Assembly (NCBI GenBank): GCA_000697055.1
Contig: JNDT01001337.1
Span: 1 to 31,004, forward strand
DNA from: Saksenaea vasiformis B4078
Lineage: Eukaryota > Mucoromycota > Mucoromycetes > Mucorales > Saksenaeaceae
DNA length: 31,004 nucleotides
Direction: 5' to 3'
Shown: piece by piece, positions 1 through 11,261 of the stretch
Position numbering within the stretch: the first letter of the stretch is position 1
Layout: each line of letters begins with the position of its first letter
Position numbers and translations under genes: made by a program
Notes under the pieces: model-generated
What the model was told of the DNA's origin: nothing
The model's database searches: none
The model's input: only the letters and a program-made list of their open reading frames with translations

Positions 1-329
1 TAACCTTTGGAAATGACCTTTAGAGATGGCTAGAGTAGACCAAGAGAAAATTGTGTTCTGATAACCTGATATTTTATTCATTGAAATGAGGGGGTATTTA
101 TACAAAATAGATCGATACAAGAAAGGAAATAAAAGTTGGAGGGAGATAAGAAAACTAAACGCTTGATGTTCAGTAAACCTGAGTTGCTTCGTTTTCGGTA
201 AACCTGAGGTGCTTCGTTTTCAATTTACCCGTGTTGCTTCGTTTTCGATTTACCCGGGTTGCTACGGAGGCTTTTCTTTCATGATAGTTGAGAGCATGTG
301 ATCAGCTGTCTTCAATTTGTATGGCGGCA
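1..329 (-). mobile_element. LTR copy A (inverted, cut by window edge)
   Basis: Read on the minus strand, this segment aligns with 824-1100. Both contain GTATAAATAC (complement at 94-103), AATAAA (complement at 73-78), CTCTTGGTCTA and TTTCCAAAGG in the same order. The 5' end is set at 329, where the shared stretch TGCCGCCAT begins with TG, as LTRs usually do. A TATA-like box followed closely by a polyadenylation signal is the usual U3/R layout of a retrotransposon LTR. The element body would lie left of base 1, so it cannot be seen. Solo LTR or attached LTR cannot be told apart here. Confidence 0.7.
156..267 (-). repeat. 25-bp tandem repeats in LTR copy A
   Basis: About four units with a period of exactly 25 bp. 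Full units are at 181-205, 206-230 and 231-255, with partial units on either side. The common core is GTTGCTTCGTTTTCG followed by a TTTACC or TAAACC element. They lie upstream of the LTR's TATA-like box, in the part expected to be U3. Confidence 0.85.
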
Positions 330-823
330 GTTCTTTTTTATGTGTTTTCTTTATGATTTTTTTTATGCGCGTCATGCTTTTTTTTTTCTTTTCTGTCATC
401 CCCATTTTTATTTCTCCTCTTGCTAACACATATATCGATATTGATAAAAAAATAATGGATATTTACACCGTGCATTGCAATCGCAAGCTTCTGCTTGTGA
501 GAATGAGTATCAGGACTTTGTCCTAAATCGTGCTGGGTCTGGGGAAAGAACCAGGGCTCTCAATGCCCTACAAGAGGCCAAGGCGGAAGTGGAAGCTTAC
601 CGCCAAGTTTGTAAGGTCAGCCACCCGAACTGTACTGAGTTTTTTACTTGGGAGGAGTTGGCTGCCAAGCAAGCGGTGTAAACCTCCCATTTTTCTTTTT
701 TTTATATACAGTTATTTTTATTTTATTTTATATTGGATGGAGATTAATAAATGGAGATGAGAAAACATATTGTTATGCATGGAAAACGGCATAGTAAAAG
801 ATGTATAGACACTTCAAAGGACC
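330..823 (+). pseudogene. Relic of a protein-coding sequence between two outward-facing LTRs
   Basis: This stretch lies between the 5' ends of LTR copies A and B. From about 475 to 681 there is an open frame of about 68 codons, rich in Glu, Ala and Gln, with ERTRALNALQEAKAEVEAYR and ending FFTWEELAAKQAV, followed by TAA. It has no ATG at its start. An ATG at 456 is in another frame, so one frameshift would join them. The composition looks like real helical protein rather than random translation, unlike its AT-rich surroundings. The source family is not recognised; a transposon ORF or a host gene end are both possible. Confidence 0.3.
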
Positions 824-887
824 TGCCGCCATTTCTATTGCAACCCCGCTGATCACATGCCCATCCATTGTTCCTGACGACTACCGC

Positions 888-956
888 GTAGCAGCTCGGG
901 TTTTTAATACCTGTAGCAACTCGGGTTTTAAATACCTGTAGAGCACGTCGGGTTTA
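888..956 (+). repeat. 25-bp tandem repeats in LTR copy B
   Basis: Units at 888-912 and 913-937 plus a partial third unit to 956; period 25 bp, core GTAGCAACTCGGGTTTTAA. Same place relative to the TATA-like box as the repeats in copies A and C. The unit resembles theirs after reverse-complementing copy A (GAAGCAACACGGGTAAA). Confidence 0.8.
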
Positions 957-1000
957 TCTCGCACACCTTAATTATTTCCTTATTCTATCCCTCGATTTTT

Positions 1001-1031
1001 GTATAAATACCCCACCTTTTCAATGAATAAA
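1001..1031 (+). promoter_or_regulatory. LTR core promoter with adjacent polyadenylation signal
   Basis: GTATAAATAC at 1001-1010 and AATAAA at 1026-1031, 15 bp apart. The pair is kept in copy C (1815-1824 and 1840-1845) and, inverted, in copy A. Conservation of both in three otherwise diverged copies supports a functional U3/R boundary. Transcription start would fall near or just after the AATAAA. Confidence 0.55.
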
Positions 1032-1689
1032 ACATCAGGTTATAACAGCACAATCTTCTCTTGGTCTACCCTAGCCATCCCAAAAGGTCTTTTCCAAAGG
1101 TTTTTCTTTTATTTTCAAAGCCGCCTTTTATTGCTCTGCCTCCGTTGGTTATTCTCAAGAAACCACCGTTAACCAGAATCTACTGATTCTTGTCTTTCCC
1201 TTTTCCTCTATTTTTTTTTATTCTACCCGATTGATTTACAAGCGAAGCTGATTCCGCTATCTCTTTTTATTTTCTTTTACGTTTTCTCTTCCTTTTACCG
1301 AAATCCTATATTTCTTCCGATCCAACTCGCTGATCACCCGAGAAATATCTCTAGTTCATCTCTATACATCTCTAATTGATAGAATCAATACGAGATCAAA
1401 GGTGGCCATACCAACGATTTTACTAACGACCATACTCTTTGTCAAACAGATCTCTTTATATATTGTCGATCCAGACAACAGTTACTCTACCTTACCTTTT
1501 CTTTTCTTCAAGCTCTACAGCTTATCCAAGTCTTGGTATTTGACTCAAATCCACACCTGGTGCTCACACAAACTGGACTCTTTTATCAACCGAAACTACC
1601 TCTTTCTATACTTTACCTGCTATTTCCGTCATCAAGTTAACGCTTAGACACTACCTGTAAACATCTCTACTTTTACCGACAAGTCAAAA

Positions 1690-2340
1690 ATACAGCGTAA
1701 CAGCGGTCAAGAGAAATCGAAGCACATGCGGTTAACTGAAATTGAAGCACATGCAGTTTATTTAACTGTTTCAGATTATTCCTTACCATTTCCATTTTTG
1801 TATTGATCCATTTAGTATAAATACCTCATCTTTTCGATCAATAAAACATTAAGTTAAAACAGCATCTTTCTCTTGGTTTTTCTGAAGTACTCAAAAAGGT
1901 CTTTTCCAAAGGTTTTCTTTTATTTTTCAAGCCGTCTTTTATTGCTCTGCCTCCGTTGGTTATTATCAAGAAACCACCATTAATCCAGAATCCATTGATT
2001 CCTTTTCTATTTCTTTTCTTTTTCTTTCATTCCTTTTTCTGACAAGCGACGACAATTCCGCTGTCTTTTTATTTTTATTTTTGACGACTACTCTTTTTGC
2101 CGAATCTCAAGGCCTCGTTTTCTCATTTTCATTTTCTTTTCTTTTCACAGAGATTTCCAGCTTAAGATCCAACACGAGATCATAGGTAATCATAAAAACG
2201 ATCTAACTAACGATCAGATTCCTTTTATCAAGTAGAAACTCTCCAAAACTTGTCTTTATCGACATTCCTCTTTATTTATCTTCACTGATAAATACCTCCA
2301 AGTCTTGGTGCCTGACAAAAAACTAACACCTAGTGGAGGA
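1690..2340 (+). mobile_element. LTR copy C with leader, 5'-truncated
   Basis: Direct-orientation copy of the same element as B. It has two 25-bp units at about 1713-1760 (core GAAGCACATGC), the TATA/AATAAA pair at 1815-1845, TTTTCCAAAGG, then GCTCTGCCTCCGTTGGTTAT and CAAGAAACCACC. The 5' part matching 824-880 of copy B is missing. Near the right end, TCTTGGTGCCTGACA contains a TGG that could mark a tRNA primer-binding site, but this is a guess. No gag/pol frame follows. Confidence 0.55.
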
Positions 2341-2821
2341 TGGTCGTGTCTCATCGGAACGTCCGAAAGGTTAGTAAATGCTGCGTGTTCGCACATCACA
2401 CGTCATTTCTTTCAAACGACCCCTTCTAAATAAAATGAGTGCGTACTCTTTAGAAGCGTTTATGTTATCGTACAGCGGCGATCATTTCAATCAATCATAT
2501 TTCTTAGAACATCGGCGGCCGCTTAAACGTTGCATATTTATTCGTCATCTTTTGATTCGGAAAACAATCTCATATTTACAAAACTTCTGGACATCAGCCA
2601 CAGAATACACAATTAACTAGAATAAACATAATGATCCCGATCTGGTAAAGGATCATCTAAAGAGATATCTACACTCCTATACCCCGCTGTTACCCGCAAG
2701 CGCCGTGAATTATTTAAACAATAGAACAATCTTTTAATAAAACAATCCTTTTTCGAGTCTCGCTTATTCAGCGTCCCCATTTTTGAATTTGGATACAACA
2801 ATAAACTTTTATTTTTGATTT
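2341..2821. other. No gene seen
   Basis: Between the last LTR copy and the 3' end of the Nudix gene. An 80-codon frame at 2378-2620 has no recognisable content. It may include decayed element interior and the 3' UTR of the Nudix gene, but I see nothing definite. Confidence 0.4.
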
Positions 2822-4092
2822 TTAATAGGAGCCATTTCGGGGTCCAGGGAACTCCAATTTGCGATGGAGTCGATAGCTTATATCGATATAATCTGGTTCA
2901 TTATCGGCAGTGATAATGCCATTACGCATCATAAAGTCAATCATAACTGCGAAGTCATAGTTAAGCTACGGGAAAGTAGATACTGATAATAATTACCCAA
3001 CGCGCAATTTGGCTTCCATTCACCATTTAACAGTGTCTCCCTCACCTAATCAAACTTACAGTTCGTTTTTCATCTTTCGTTTTTACATGTCTGTCTGCTT
3101 ACTTTATCCATAGACCATAAGTAGAAACAGTCAACCTCACCATCCCGTGGTGTAGGGGAGAAGTTAGAGGGGAGTTCCAAATCGTAGACGAATCTGTATC
3201 AAGGTTATAAAGAACTGGAGAAATTTAAACATATTGCTTACTCAGTTTCCGGCTGCAGCCCGTTTTGAGTATAGGTATAGTAAGAAATCACACCCACGTT
3301 ACATGCCTACAAGCACAAGTTATACGACTACATACAAGGGGTGTAAGTGTCTTGTTACCCGTTGAGCAATTTCCGGCGGAATGCTTGCTTCTTCATCACA
3401 CTCCTTAACAATGGTGTCCTTCGTGGAGTATTGGTAAGTGATACCTCCCGCAACCTGGCCAACTTAGAAAAAAGAAAAAATTGGAAGCACATTGTGTCTT
3501 ACGCAGTTGTCCAACATCCCGGGCCAGGTGGGTTTCGTCAATGCTCGTCGCGCAACCCAAAGTTTAAGCGACCCATCAGGATCGCGCACGTAGCAGGTCA
3601 TATGAACGCCAAAGGTGGATACTCCTAGTAGAGGCGTGGCAGCGCGTTCCATAACAAACGCAACGTTATCTTTTCGCGACAAATCGCCATAAATAGGGTA
3701 TAATTCGTCTCTCCACCCTTTTTGGATAAAGCAAAGAATATTAAGATGGGCATTGAAATATAGCTTTTGAACTGACCAGCTAAACCTTTGAACTTTCTTT
3801 CTTGTCTCCAAGTGTCCATAAGTGTCTTTACCACTTCAGTTCTCTTATCAAATGAATCAACCCATGAGGCGAAAGTGATGGACGTATTGTCGACAATGTC
3901 GAAAGGGGATGGCGATTGTGTTGCGCAGTATTCTTTCAAAGCAGCAACAACGGTAGGTAAGACATGGCCTACAACATGAGGACCTAGACGTAATGGGATG
4001 TAGTGATGTATATCCTCTGTGCTCTGCAAATCGCGCTCATAAGGAAAATTGTCACAGTCTGCAACCACTTGCAATAGGTTCTCGAATGGCAT
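2822..4092 (-). CDS. TPK-type Nudix hydrolase (DUF4743 family)
   Basis: Seven exons: 4092-3786, 3717-3503, 3454-3359, 3306-3242, 3193-3103, 3045-2997, 2946-2822. All introns (48-68 nt) are GT-AG, and the joined frame gives 315 residues. The N-terminal part carries the DUF4743 signature (ADCDNFPY, then a polar/aromatic stretch). Next come GWRDELYPIYG, FVMERAA, STFGVHMTCYV and PGMLDN, and a Nudix-like box at residues 177-199. In the box the KECDEEASI half is kept, while the first Glu of the canonical GX5E is not. The C-terminal part has GLQPETEFVYDLELP, DGEVDCFYLW and the final LHRKLEFPGPR, as expected for full-length members. These are thiamine-pyrophosphokinase-related Nudix proteins; proposed substrates are damaged or unusual thiamine diphosphates (family knowledge). 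Start chosen at the Met just before the conserved block; an in-frame extension upstream has no family support. Confidence 0.88.
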
Positions 4093-6012
4093 GGTGATAA
4101 CAATGAAGGGCGGCCGGCTGAGATTAAATATGAAACTTTTTTCTACAGTGTTGCGCGTGTAATTTTGCGTCGAATGAGTTTTCTTTGCGCTGGCCAATGG
4201 CATTAATATTCGCTGGCGCAAAAAATATTTCTGGCAACGCAAACTTGTTTTCAAAAAACAGTAGTGAGCCTGAGCCCGGAATTACCGGTTTTTACAGTAG
4301 CGCAATGTTAATACTCGCACGCACCGTATTCGTCCACGTTACATTCGGGTCAGAGATAGGTTCTATTATCTACCGGGAAGGGTGTGTCAGTGATAGGAAT
4401 CTTTTGTCTCACATGAAAGGCATCTCAGATAATGGGTGTAATGGATATTCAAGGCAAACGCCGATTTTTTTCTTTCGCTCTCGTTCAAAATTGCATGTTG
4501 CTATGTGCTTTTGATCAAATAAATATCCAGGGTCATGTTTCCCGTTGATACTATTTGCGCATCTCTCTCACCCTTCATAATAGATCGCCAAACATTACTT
4601 CGTTTTATATCGACTGCAGATATCAAAACCTAAATGTGGTCATCCTCGGAAGCCATCATCAAATATCCGCTGCTTTGACCGAACTAGTTATTGCAGCAGG
4701 ACGCCATTGATGGATGATAATACCTTCGTGGGCAAGTAAAATAAGAGCATTATCACTCCATTTACTAACCATGAACATTTTTTTATCCTCCTTAAATAAA
4801 TGTTGATCCACTGGAAACTGAATCAACATAAATAGACGCTTATGTACAAACAATACAGTATTGAAGTGATGTCACTTTTAGACGTACGGAGGGTCCTCTT
4901 GGATACACAAATGGCACTGATCCAGAACGCTAGGATCAATCGGATTGTATTGCAATTATGTTAACCCGCTCCCAACGATAGAATCCCACGTCAATATTCA
5001 TATGAATCACGTTTTAGATGTACGAATAAATGATCCTAGCATTCATACCTAAAATCGTCCTTGCATCCTTTTCTTTTTCCATGGTAGCAATTGGGATACT
5101 TCTTTATTTTCTTCCGTCACCTTTAAGATGATAGAATTAATACTTTGTATGAATACATGCAAAACAATACGATGCATACAACTAATGATAAAGTACCTAT
5201 ATTTACAAAGTTATCTGAAAAAGGATATAATACGGTTGTCCATATAAATGGGGTGTATCACAGTGTCGTATCGCTAAAATGTTGTAGTGCACCGTGAGAA
5301 GCGGATCTTCAATGTACCGCTTAATTAAGGATCCATGGATCATCGTATTTTCTGTACAATGTATATCTCCCCGCATAACAGTATTAAGAGGATCAGACAA
5401 TCCTACCACATGCATAATGCGACAAGAGATGATGATTCCATTCATGCAGTAAATCCTCTCTTGCTTAGATACATGCTGCACTTAATGGGAAATGGCACAT
5501 AAATCACACATGGTATGCCAAACGCAACGCAGGCGTTTGACTTGCATTCTAAGAAGTGTCGTGTATGTCATGGGAGCCTGTTGCGTTGTAATTCACCCAT
5601 ACCATTGTGGAGAACACAGAACAGCGATCAGCTAGGCAAATGTGTATCTTGAATAATTCTTTTATGGTACATTTAGATTTGTTCTTTTACGAGTCATCCA
5701 TACGTCAAAAAGTCTATTTCGGTCAATTCAAACACCGAATGATTTTAAGATCCGAGTGATTGGTTAGAATGTGAATTTTCCATGTTTTCAGCATTAGTGT
5801 TGACTCTTGCGCAGTACGGCACCGGGTCCACACAAAGTTTATGTGAAAAAGGCAATCTAGTGATCCACAGTTGTAATTCCGTTGTGCGGGTATAAAGGGT
5901 ATTCCCCTGAACGGAGGGGATCGCTAAGTCGTAAGCCACTTTGTGTGACTCGTGGATGAAAAAAAAAAAAAAAGGATGATGAGATTGTTCATCGCATCCT
6001 TCTTTTTCCATT
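4093..6012. other. Intergenic, no gene supported
   Basis: About 1.9 kb between two divergent genes (Nudix on the minus strand, phosphoribosyltransferase on the plus strand). Open frames here (for example 5203-5481 minus and 4659-4853 minus) are short, lack family motifs and have no splice-consistent extensions that I could find. A run of 15 A at 5959-5973 precedes the phosphoribosyltransferase start. It presumably contains both promoters. Confidence 0.4.
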
Positions 6013-6683
6013 ATGTCAAAACTATATATCAGGTACATACACATATAGCAACATTTTTAGCCGAGATATTTATATCAGTTGATTCCAGTTATAACCAGAT
6101 TCACGAAGCTCTTCGTCAAGCAGTTGATAAACATCACATCAACGATGATTTCCAACCTGACCTGATGGTAGCTATTGGTGGTGGTGGCTTCATCCCTGCA
6201 CGTATTTTGCGTACCTTTTTGCATAAGCGTAACAACCGCAATATCCCCATCCAAGCTATCGGACTGTCTTTGTACGAAGAAATCGAGATTGCCCAGGCTA
6301 ATAACGATAACACTCCACCTCAAGTGACCAAGACACAGTGGCTCAACTTTGGTGCCTCGCACTCCGAGATTTCTTTACTTGGTCGTCGTATCTTGATTGT
6401 AGATGAAGTCGATGATACTCGTCAGACGCTTGCTTTCGCTGTTGAGGAATTGCTGAAGGATATCGAGGCTGAAGAGATCCGTCTTGGCATGAAACCAGGT
6501 GAATCCAATACCAAGCTCGGCGTGTTTGTTCTCCACAACAAGGACAAGCCAAAAAAGAGACAACTGCCAGAGCACATCATGAAGAATTATTTTGCTGCCG
6601 TGGAAATGCCCGATCAATGGCTGGTGTACCCTTGGGATGCGGTCGACATCGAAGCACACACTGAGAAGTCCGCACAGCAGTAA
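6013..6683 (+). CDS. XPT1: Hypoxanthine/xanthine-guanine phosphoribosyltransferase
   Basis: Purine salvage: transfers the phosphoribosyl group of PRPP to hypoxanthine, guanine or xanthine in the cytosol. Two exons, 6013-6032 and 6089-6683, with a 56-nt intron. The tiny first exon encodes MSKLYIS, and joining restores the family N-terminus (YIS-YNQIHEAL). Product 204 residues, the usual size of yeast Hpt1/Xpt1. Seen in sequence: GGGGFIPARILR (37-48), PIQAIGLSLYEE, TQWLNFG, and the PRPP-binding loop ILIVDEVDDTR (108-118), then FVLHNKDKPKKRQLP and WLVYPWDAVDIEAHT. An unspliced reading from 5952 adds a low-complexity lysine stretch and is rejected. Whether xanthine or hypoxanthine is preferred cannot be told; the symbol could equally be HPT1. 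Confidence 0.93.
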
Positions 6684-7652
6684 AAAAAAAAGAATCCCTT
6701 CCCTTTTCTTTTTGCTGCTCTTTCAGCTTATATCACCTTGTATCATCTACATATGCATCCATAATTACATCTGCCATAGAATATGATTTCGAACAGAACA
6801 TCGCTCCTCCAAAAAGCTTTGATAGTTTATATGATAACTTTGGATTGGGATATTACCAGTTCAGAATGCTGATCAAACATACATAATGACGCTTATACTT
6901 CATGCTTCGAAAAAAAATGCACGGATTTAAACCAACCTCTGCGGAAAGAGAATACGATAAATGCCATCTTTCGCGTGTGAAACCAAACGACGATTACCAC
7001 AGGGCATATATATATTCACATGCAAGTTACAGATGCGCTGCTTAGGCTCAACTGAAGCAAGAAACGACGCCCATCAAACCGAGAGCAGAATAATACGGTT
7101 GTCTCCGAGCATGAAATATATGAATATGTGTGCGAGAACAACCTAACACTTTAATATCCCTTTCTAAAAAAAATCGTAATCACGTTGAAGTCGCACGGTA
7201 TCCATTTCAGTTTTGCAGATGATAACACGCATTTCGCGGAAACAAGGCATTTTCTAAACGTTCCATGAACTGACAAGTGCAGATCATCAAAACTGTCTAT
7301 AATGTAACTACTTATGAATATTTGGACAAAATTGCCTCGGATTCAACGTTGTTACAGACACAGCGAGCTGCGGTTATACTGTGATGCTGGATTACACGTC
7401 AAATCGGTGTGAAAAAGGAATGAACCATCATCATGCGATGATCTTTAAACACCGCCGGTAGCATATTTGTGCAGCGGAGCTGGCATTTTGGTTTTCCCTT
7501 GGATTCTACAATTGGCTTAGAAGTGTAAATTTTGGATTCTTGCTGACAAGCGCGAAATAAGCGGCCATTTAAGGTTCTCCACTTTGTTCTTCCCCACATT
7601 TCTTTTCCTTTGCTTATCTCCCACTTTTCTCCCCCTCCTCGATATTCACATC
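6684..7652. other. Intergenic; pyrimidine-rich leader at its end
   Basis: No gene supported. The last 60 bases or so (about 7590-7650) are strongly C/T-rich on the plus strand and run into the ATG of the dehydrogenase gene, a common look for fungal promoters and 5' UTRs. The minus-strand frame 7399-7599 has no recognisable content. Confidence 0.4.
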
Positions 7653-8851
<1,199 letters not shown>

Positions 8852-9033
8852 TATTTATCTTTACTCATTAAAAACACGCACTTTTTGACATCCGTTGCTG
8901 CTGCTATTATTGTTGTGTACTGGTTGGCCGATGAGACGGGAGAGGTTTCAATGCATGTTTCAGTTGTTTTATATCGAGTACGCAGTCTATCGTCAGCATG
9001 ATGTCATGGTGATATTGACTCCATTTAAGAAGC

Positions 9034-10448
9034 ATGGATCGTGGCGGATTAAGGCTTTTAACAATGTATGGACGTTTTTCGTGGCCTGTGAATAGCAGAA
9101 TCGTATTCAGGCAGCGTATTTTACAAGGAAATAGTCGTCGGGAATTTTCAACACCAGCCGCCAGCGACGATCCACGGGGAGGTAGACAAGGCGTACGAAC
9201 GTTTATCATAGGAGGCACTTTTCTTCTTGGAGCGATAGGCATCGCCTATTATAATGCAGAAAAGAAAAATAGACGTAAGCGGTTAAGAAATGGGATAATT
9301 TGTTAAAGATTTGTTTACTAGTTGACGTTTTCCAGGATCAAGTGGAAAGCGCCAAAGATGAAATGGAGAAGAGAGCAGCCTCAAATCCCCATCTACAGGA
9401 AGCTAAAAAATCCGGAAACGAAGCTCTCGATCATGTACATGCAGCTACTCAACATGTTGGAGAGTCAGCCTCACAAATGGGACAAGCTGCTCGAGACACT
9501 GCAAGCGATATAAAACATGAGACAAACCGGCTAGCTGCATCTGCCCAGAACCGCGCCGTTGAGATTGGAGAAAAGTTCAAGCATGAAATTGAGGAAGAGG
9601 CGCATGAAATAAAAACCAAAGCCGATCAGTTTCGAGCTGAACATCACCTAAAGAGCGGTACGAGACCTCCCGAGGATGTGCTATCACACATCCATGATCC
9701 GAATGCAGACCCAACACTTCTAGGTCGAGAGACCCACGCTTGGGCGAAGCAGAAGTCTGAAGAGGCAGCCGATACGTTGAAAGGTGCCAAGAATCAGGTG
9801 ACATCGGAGGTACAGAGCTGGAAAGACACGGCTCAGGAACAAGCTGATCGTATGCGCTCGAAATGGGAAGGAGCCAAGGACGGGGTAACCACAGAAGCAA
9901 GGCAATTGGGCCAGGCTGCAGATGAACGAGCTCGTCGAGCAGCAGACCGTGCAGAGGCGGAATGGCAAGGCGTAAAAGATAAGGCAGCATCGAAAACAGA
10001 GGGTGTGAAAGAAGCTGCAGCGCAAGCAGACCAGAACACACGAGCCAAGGCAGAGCAGACAAAGGATGATATACAGAGTAGTTGGATAGATCTTAAGGAG
10101 GACGCAGCCGCATTGAAGAGAAGAGGCGAAGAACGGATTCAAGAAGGAGCATCCCAACTAAAGCAAGATGCTCGTTGGGTTGGAGAAAGAGTTGAAGAAA
10201 AGGTCGGAGAGGCCAAGGACTGGGTGCAGGAAGGGATGGAGAACATCAAAAGCAAAACAGAGCATGAACGACAGCATTGGACAGATCGTGTTAAACGAGG
10301 AGAAGGTTGGGCAGAAGAAGAGGCAGACAATTTGCGCCCAACGAGGCCTTACGCAACCTCTTCTGATCGTGCCGCCGAGCAACAGCAGAAAAGCAATCTG
10401 AAAACACCTGAGGAAGTTGTACATGAAGCTGAAAAATCCAAGCTTTAA
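9034..10448 (+). CDS. LEA/apolipoprotein-like coiled-coil protein, probably mitochondrial
   Basis: Two exons, 9034-9274 and 9322-10448 (47-nt intron), 455 residues. The N-terminus is rich in Arg and Ser with almost no acidic residues (RLLTMYGRFS, SRIVFRQRIL, RREFSTPAAS), as in a mitochondrial presequence. A membrane segment FIIGGTFLLGAIGIAYY follows at 57-73. The rest is a long, highly charged helix of Ala/Lys/Glu/Gln repeats (AARDTASDIKHE, WKDTAQEQADRMRSKW, GVKEAAAQADQ), broken once by a Pro/Gly-containing stretch near PEDVLSHIHDPNADP. This is like group 3 LEA and apolipoprotein A/E helices. A role in membrane shaping or desiccation tolerance at the mitochondrial membrane is inference. The acceptor at 9321 was preferred over a nearer CAG because only it keeps frame. 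Confidence 0.8.
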
Positions 10449-11261
10449 AATTCGCCAGAGCACTCTGAGTTATAAACGTTGACCATGTACACTTCGAAGG
10501 GCATGATAGCTGTCGCTCATTTTACAGTTGATGTACATAAGCAATAAACCATTCAAAAAAAAGTAAAAGAGAGATCTATCAATAGGTGAGAATCGGTAAT
10601 GATATCATGATACTCGATCTTCCACAGAGTCATGAATGTGGCAGTAACTGCTGAAGCGATGCCAGTGGGATGCCAGATAGCTGTCATTCTCGCATGGCAT
10701 CAGTCACTAAATGAAAAGGAAATTTTATGCAACTCATGATGTGCAACGGAATGATAGAATGTTAAGAGCATACATCATGAGAGCATTATACGTATCGAGG
10801 AAGGACATATTCTATAGAACACCTATGTGCCTGAGTAATTTTTTCGGATAATATGTTCCAGCGACATCGCCCTCGGATTTTATCTGTTCCACAATTTCGT
10901 TGCCACCCGAGGGATCCAACAAGTGGCGAACTTACACTGAAATCTGTTGCACAAACAATAAACAGCAATCACAACAGCGATAGATTTGTTTCATCGGATT
11001 AGATTCATGCATCGACCTGGGAACAGGACGAAACACTAAAACTGACGGATGTTTTATTGATTGTGTTTGTCGATCAAACGAATACTCGCAAACCTAGTGC
11101 GCGGAGGCGCGTAAATCTGTACATGTCTGCAAACTGTCCTTGGAGCGAAACAAGTGACAAAAGAAAAAGTCCCGACTGGCTGCACATATACAGTCTGAGA
11201 AACATAAAGGTGGGATCCCAGATAATACAAGATAACGACGAAAGAAATAGAAGTGGAAGGT
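10449..11261. other. Tail-to-tail intergenic region
   Basis: Lies between the 3' ends of the LEA-like gene and the ceramide synthase gene. No frame with family support; short frames at 11057-11311 (+) and 10786-10968 (-) look random. It should hold both terminators. Confidence 0.4.

Larger units (their letters stand above)
824..1570 (+). mobile_element. LTR copy B with leader
   Basis: Starts with TGCCGCCAT, like copy A. It holds a TATA-like GTATAAATAC at 1001-1010 and AATAAA at 1026-1031, then CTCTTGGTCTACCC and TTTTCCAAAGG. Similarity with copy C continues well past this point (GCTCTGCCTCCGTTGGTTAT, AAGAAACCACC, ACGAGATCA, CCAAGTCTTGGT), so LTR plus leader spans at least about 740 bp. The right limit is where the alignment with copy C fades and is approximate. 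No gag or pol reading frame follows, so this is a decayed or solo copy. Confidence 0.6.

Noticed and set aside
2310..2330. tRNA primer-binding site TGGTGCCTGAC after LTR copy C
   Set aside because: The LTR end is not fixed, the match to a specific tRNA 3' end could not be verified, and copy B does not keep it.
5952..6683. Unspliced 243-residue version of the phosphoribosyltransferase
   Set aside because: Its start is low-complexity and off-family. The spliced model starting at 6013 restores the conserved YISYNQIH beginning.
9577..10463. Several long minus-strand frames opposite the LEA-like gene
   Set aside because: They mirror the repetitive, GC-biased coding strand and show no motifs of their own.
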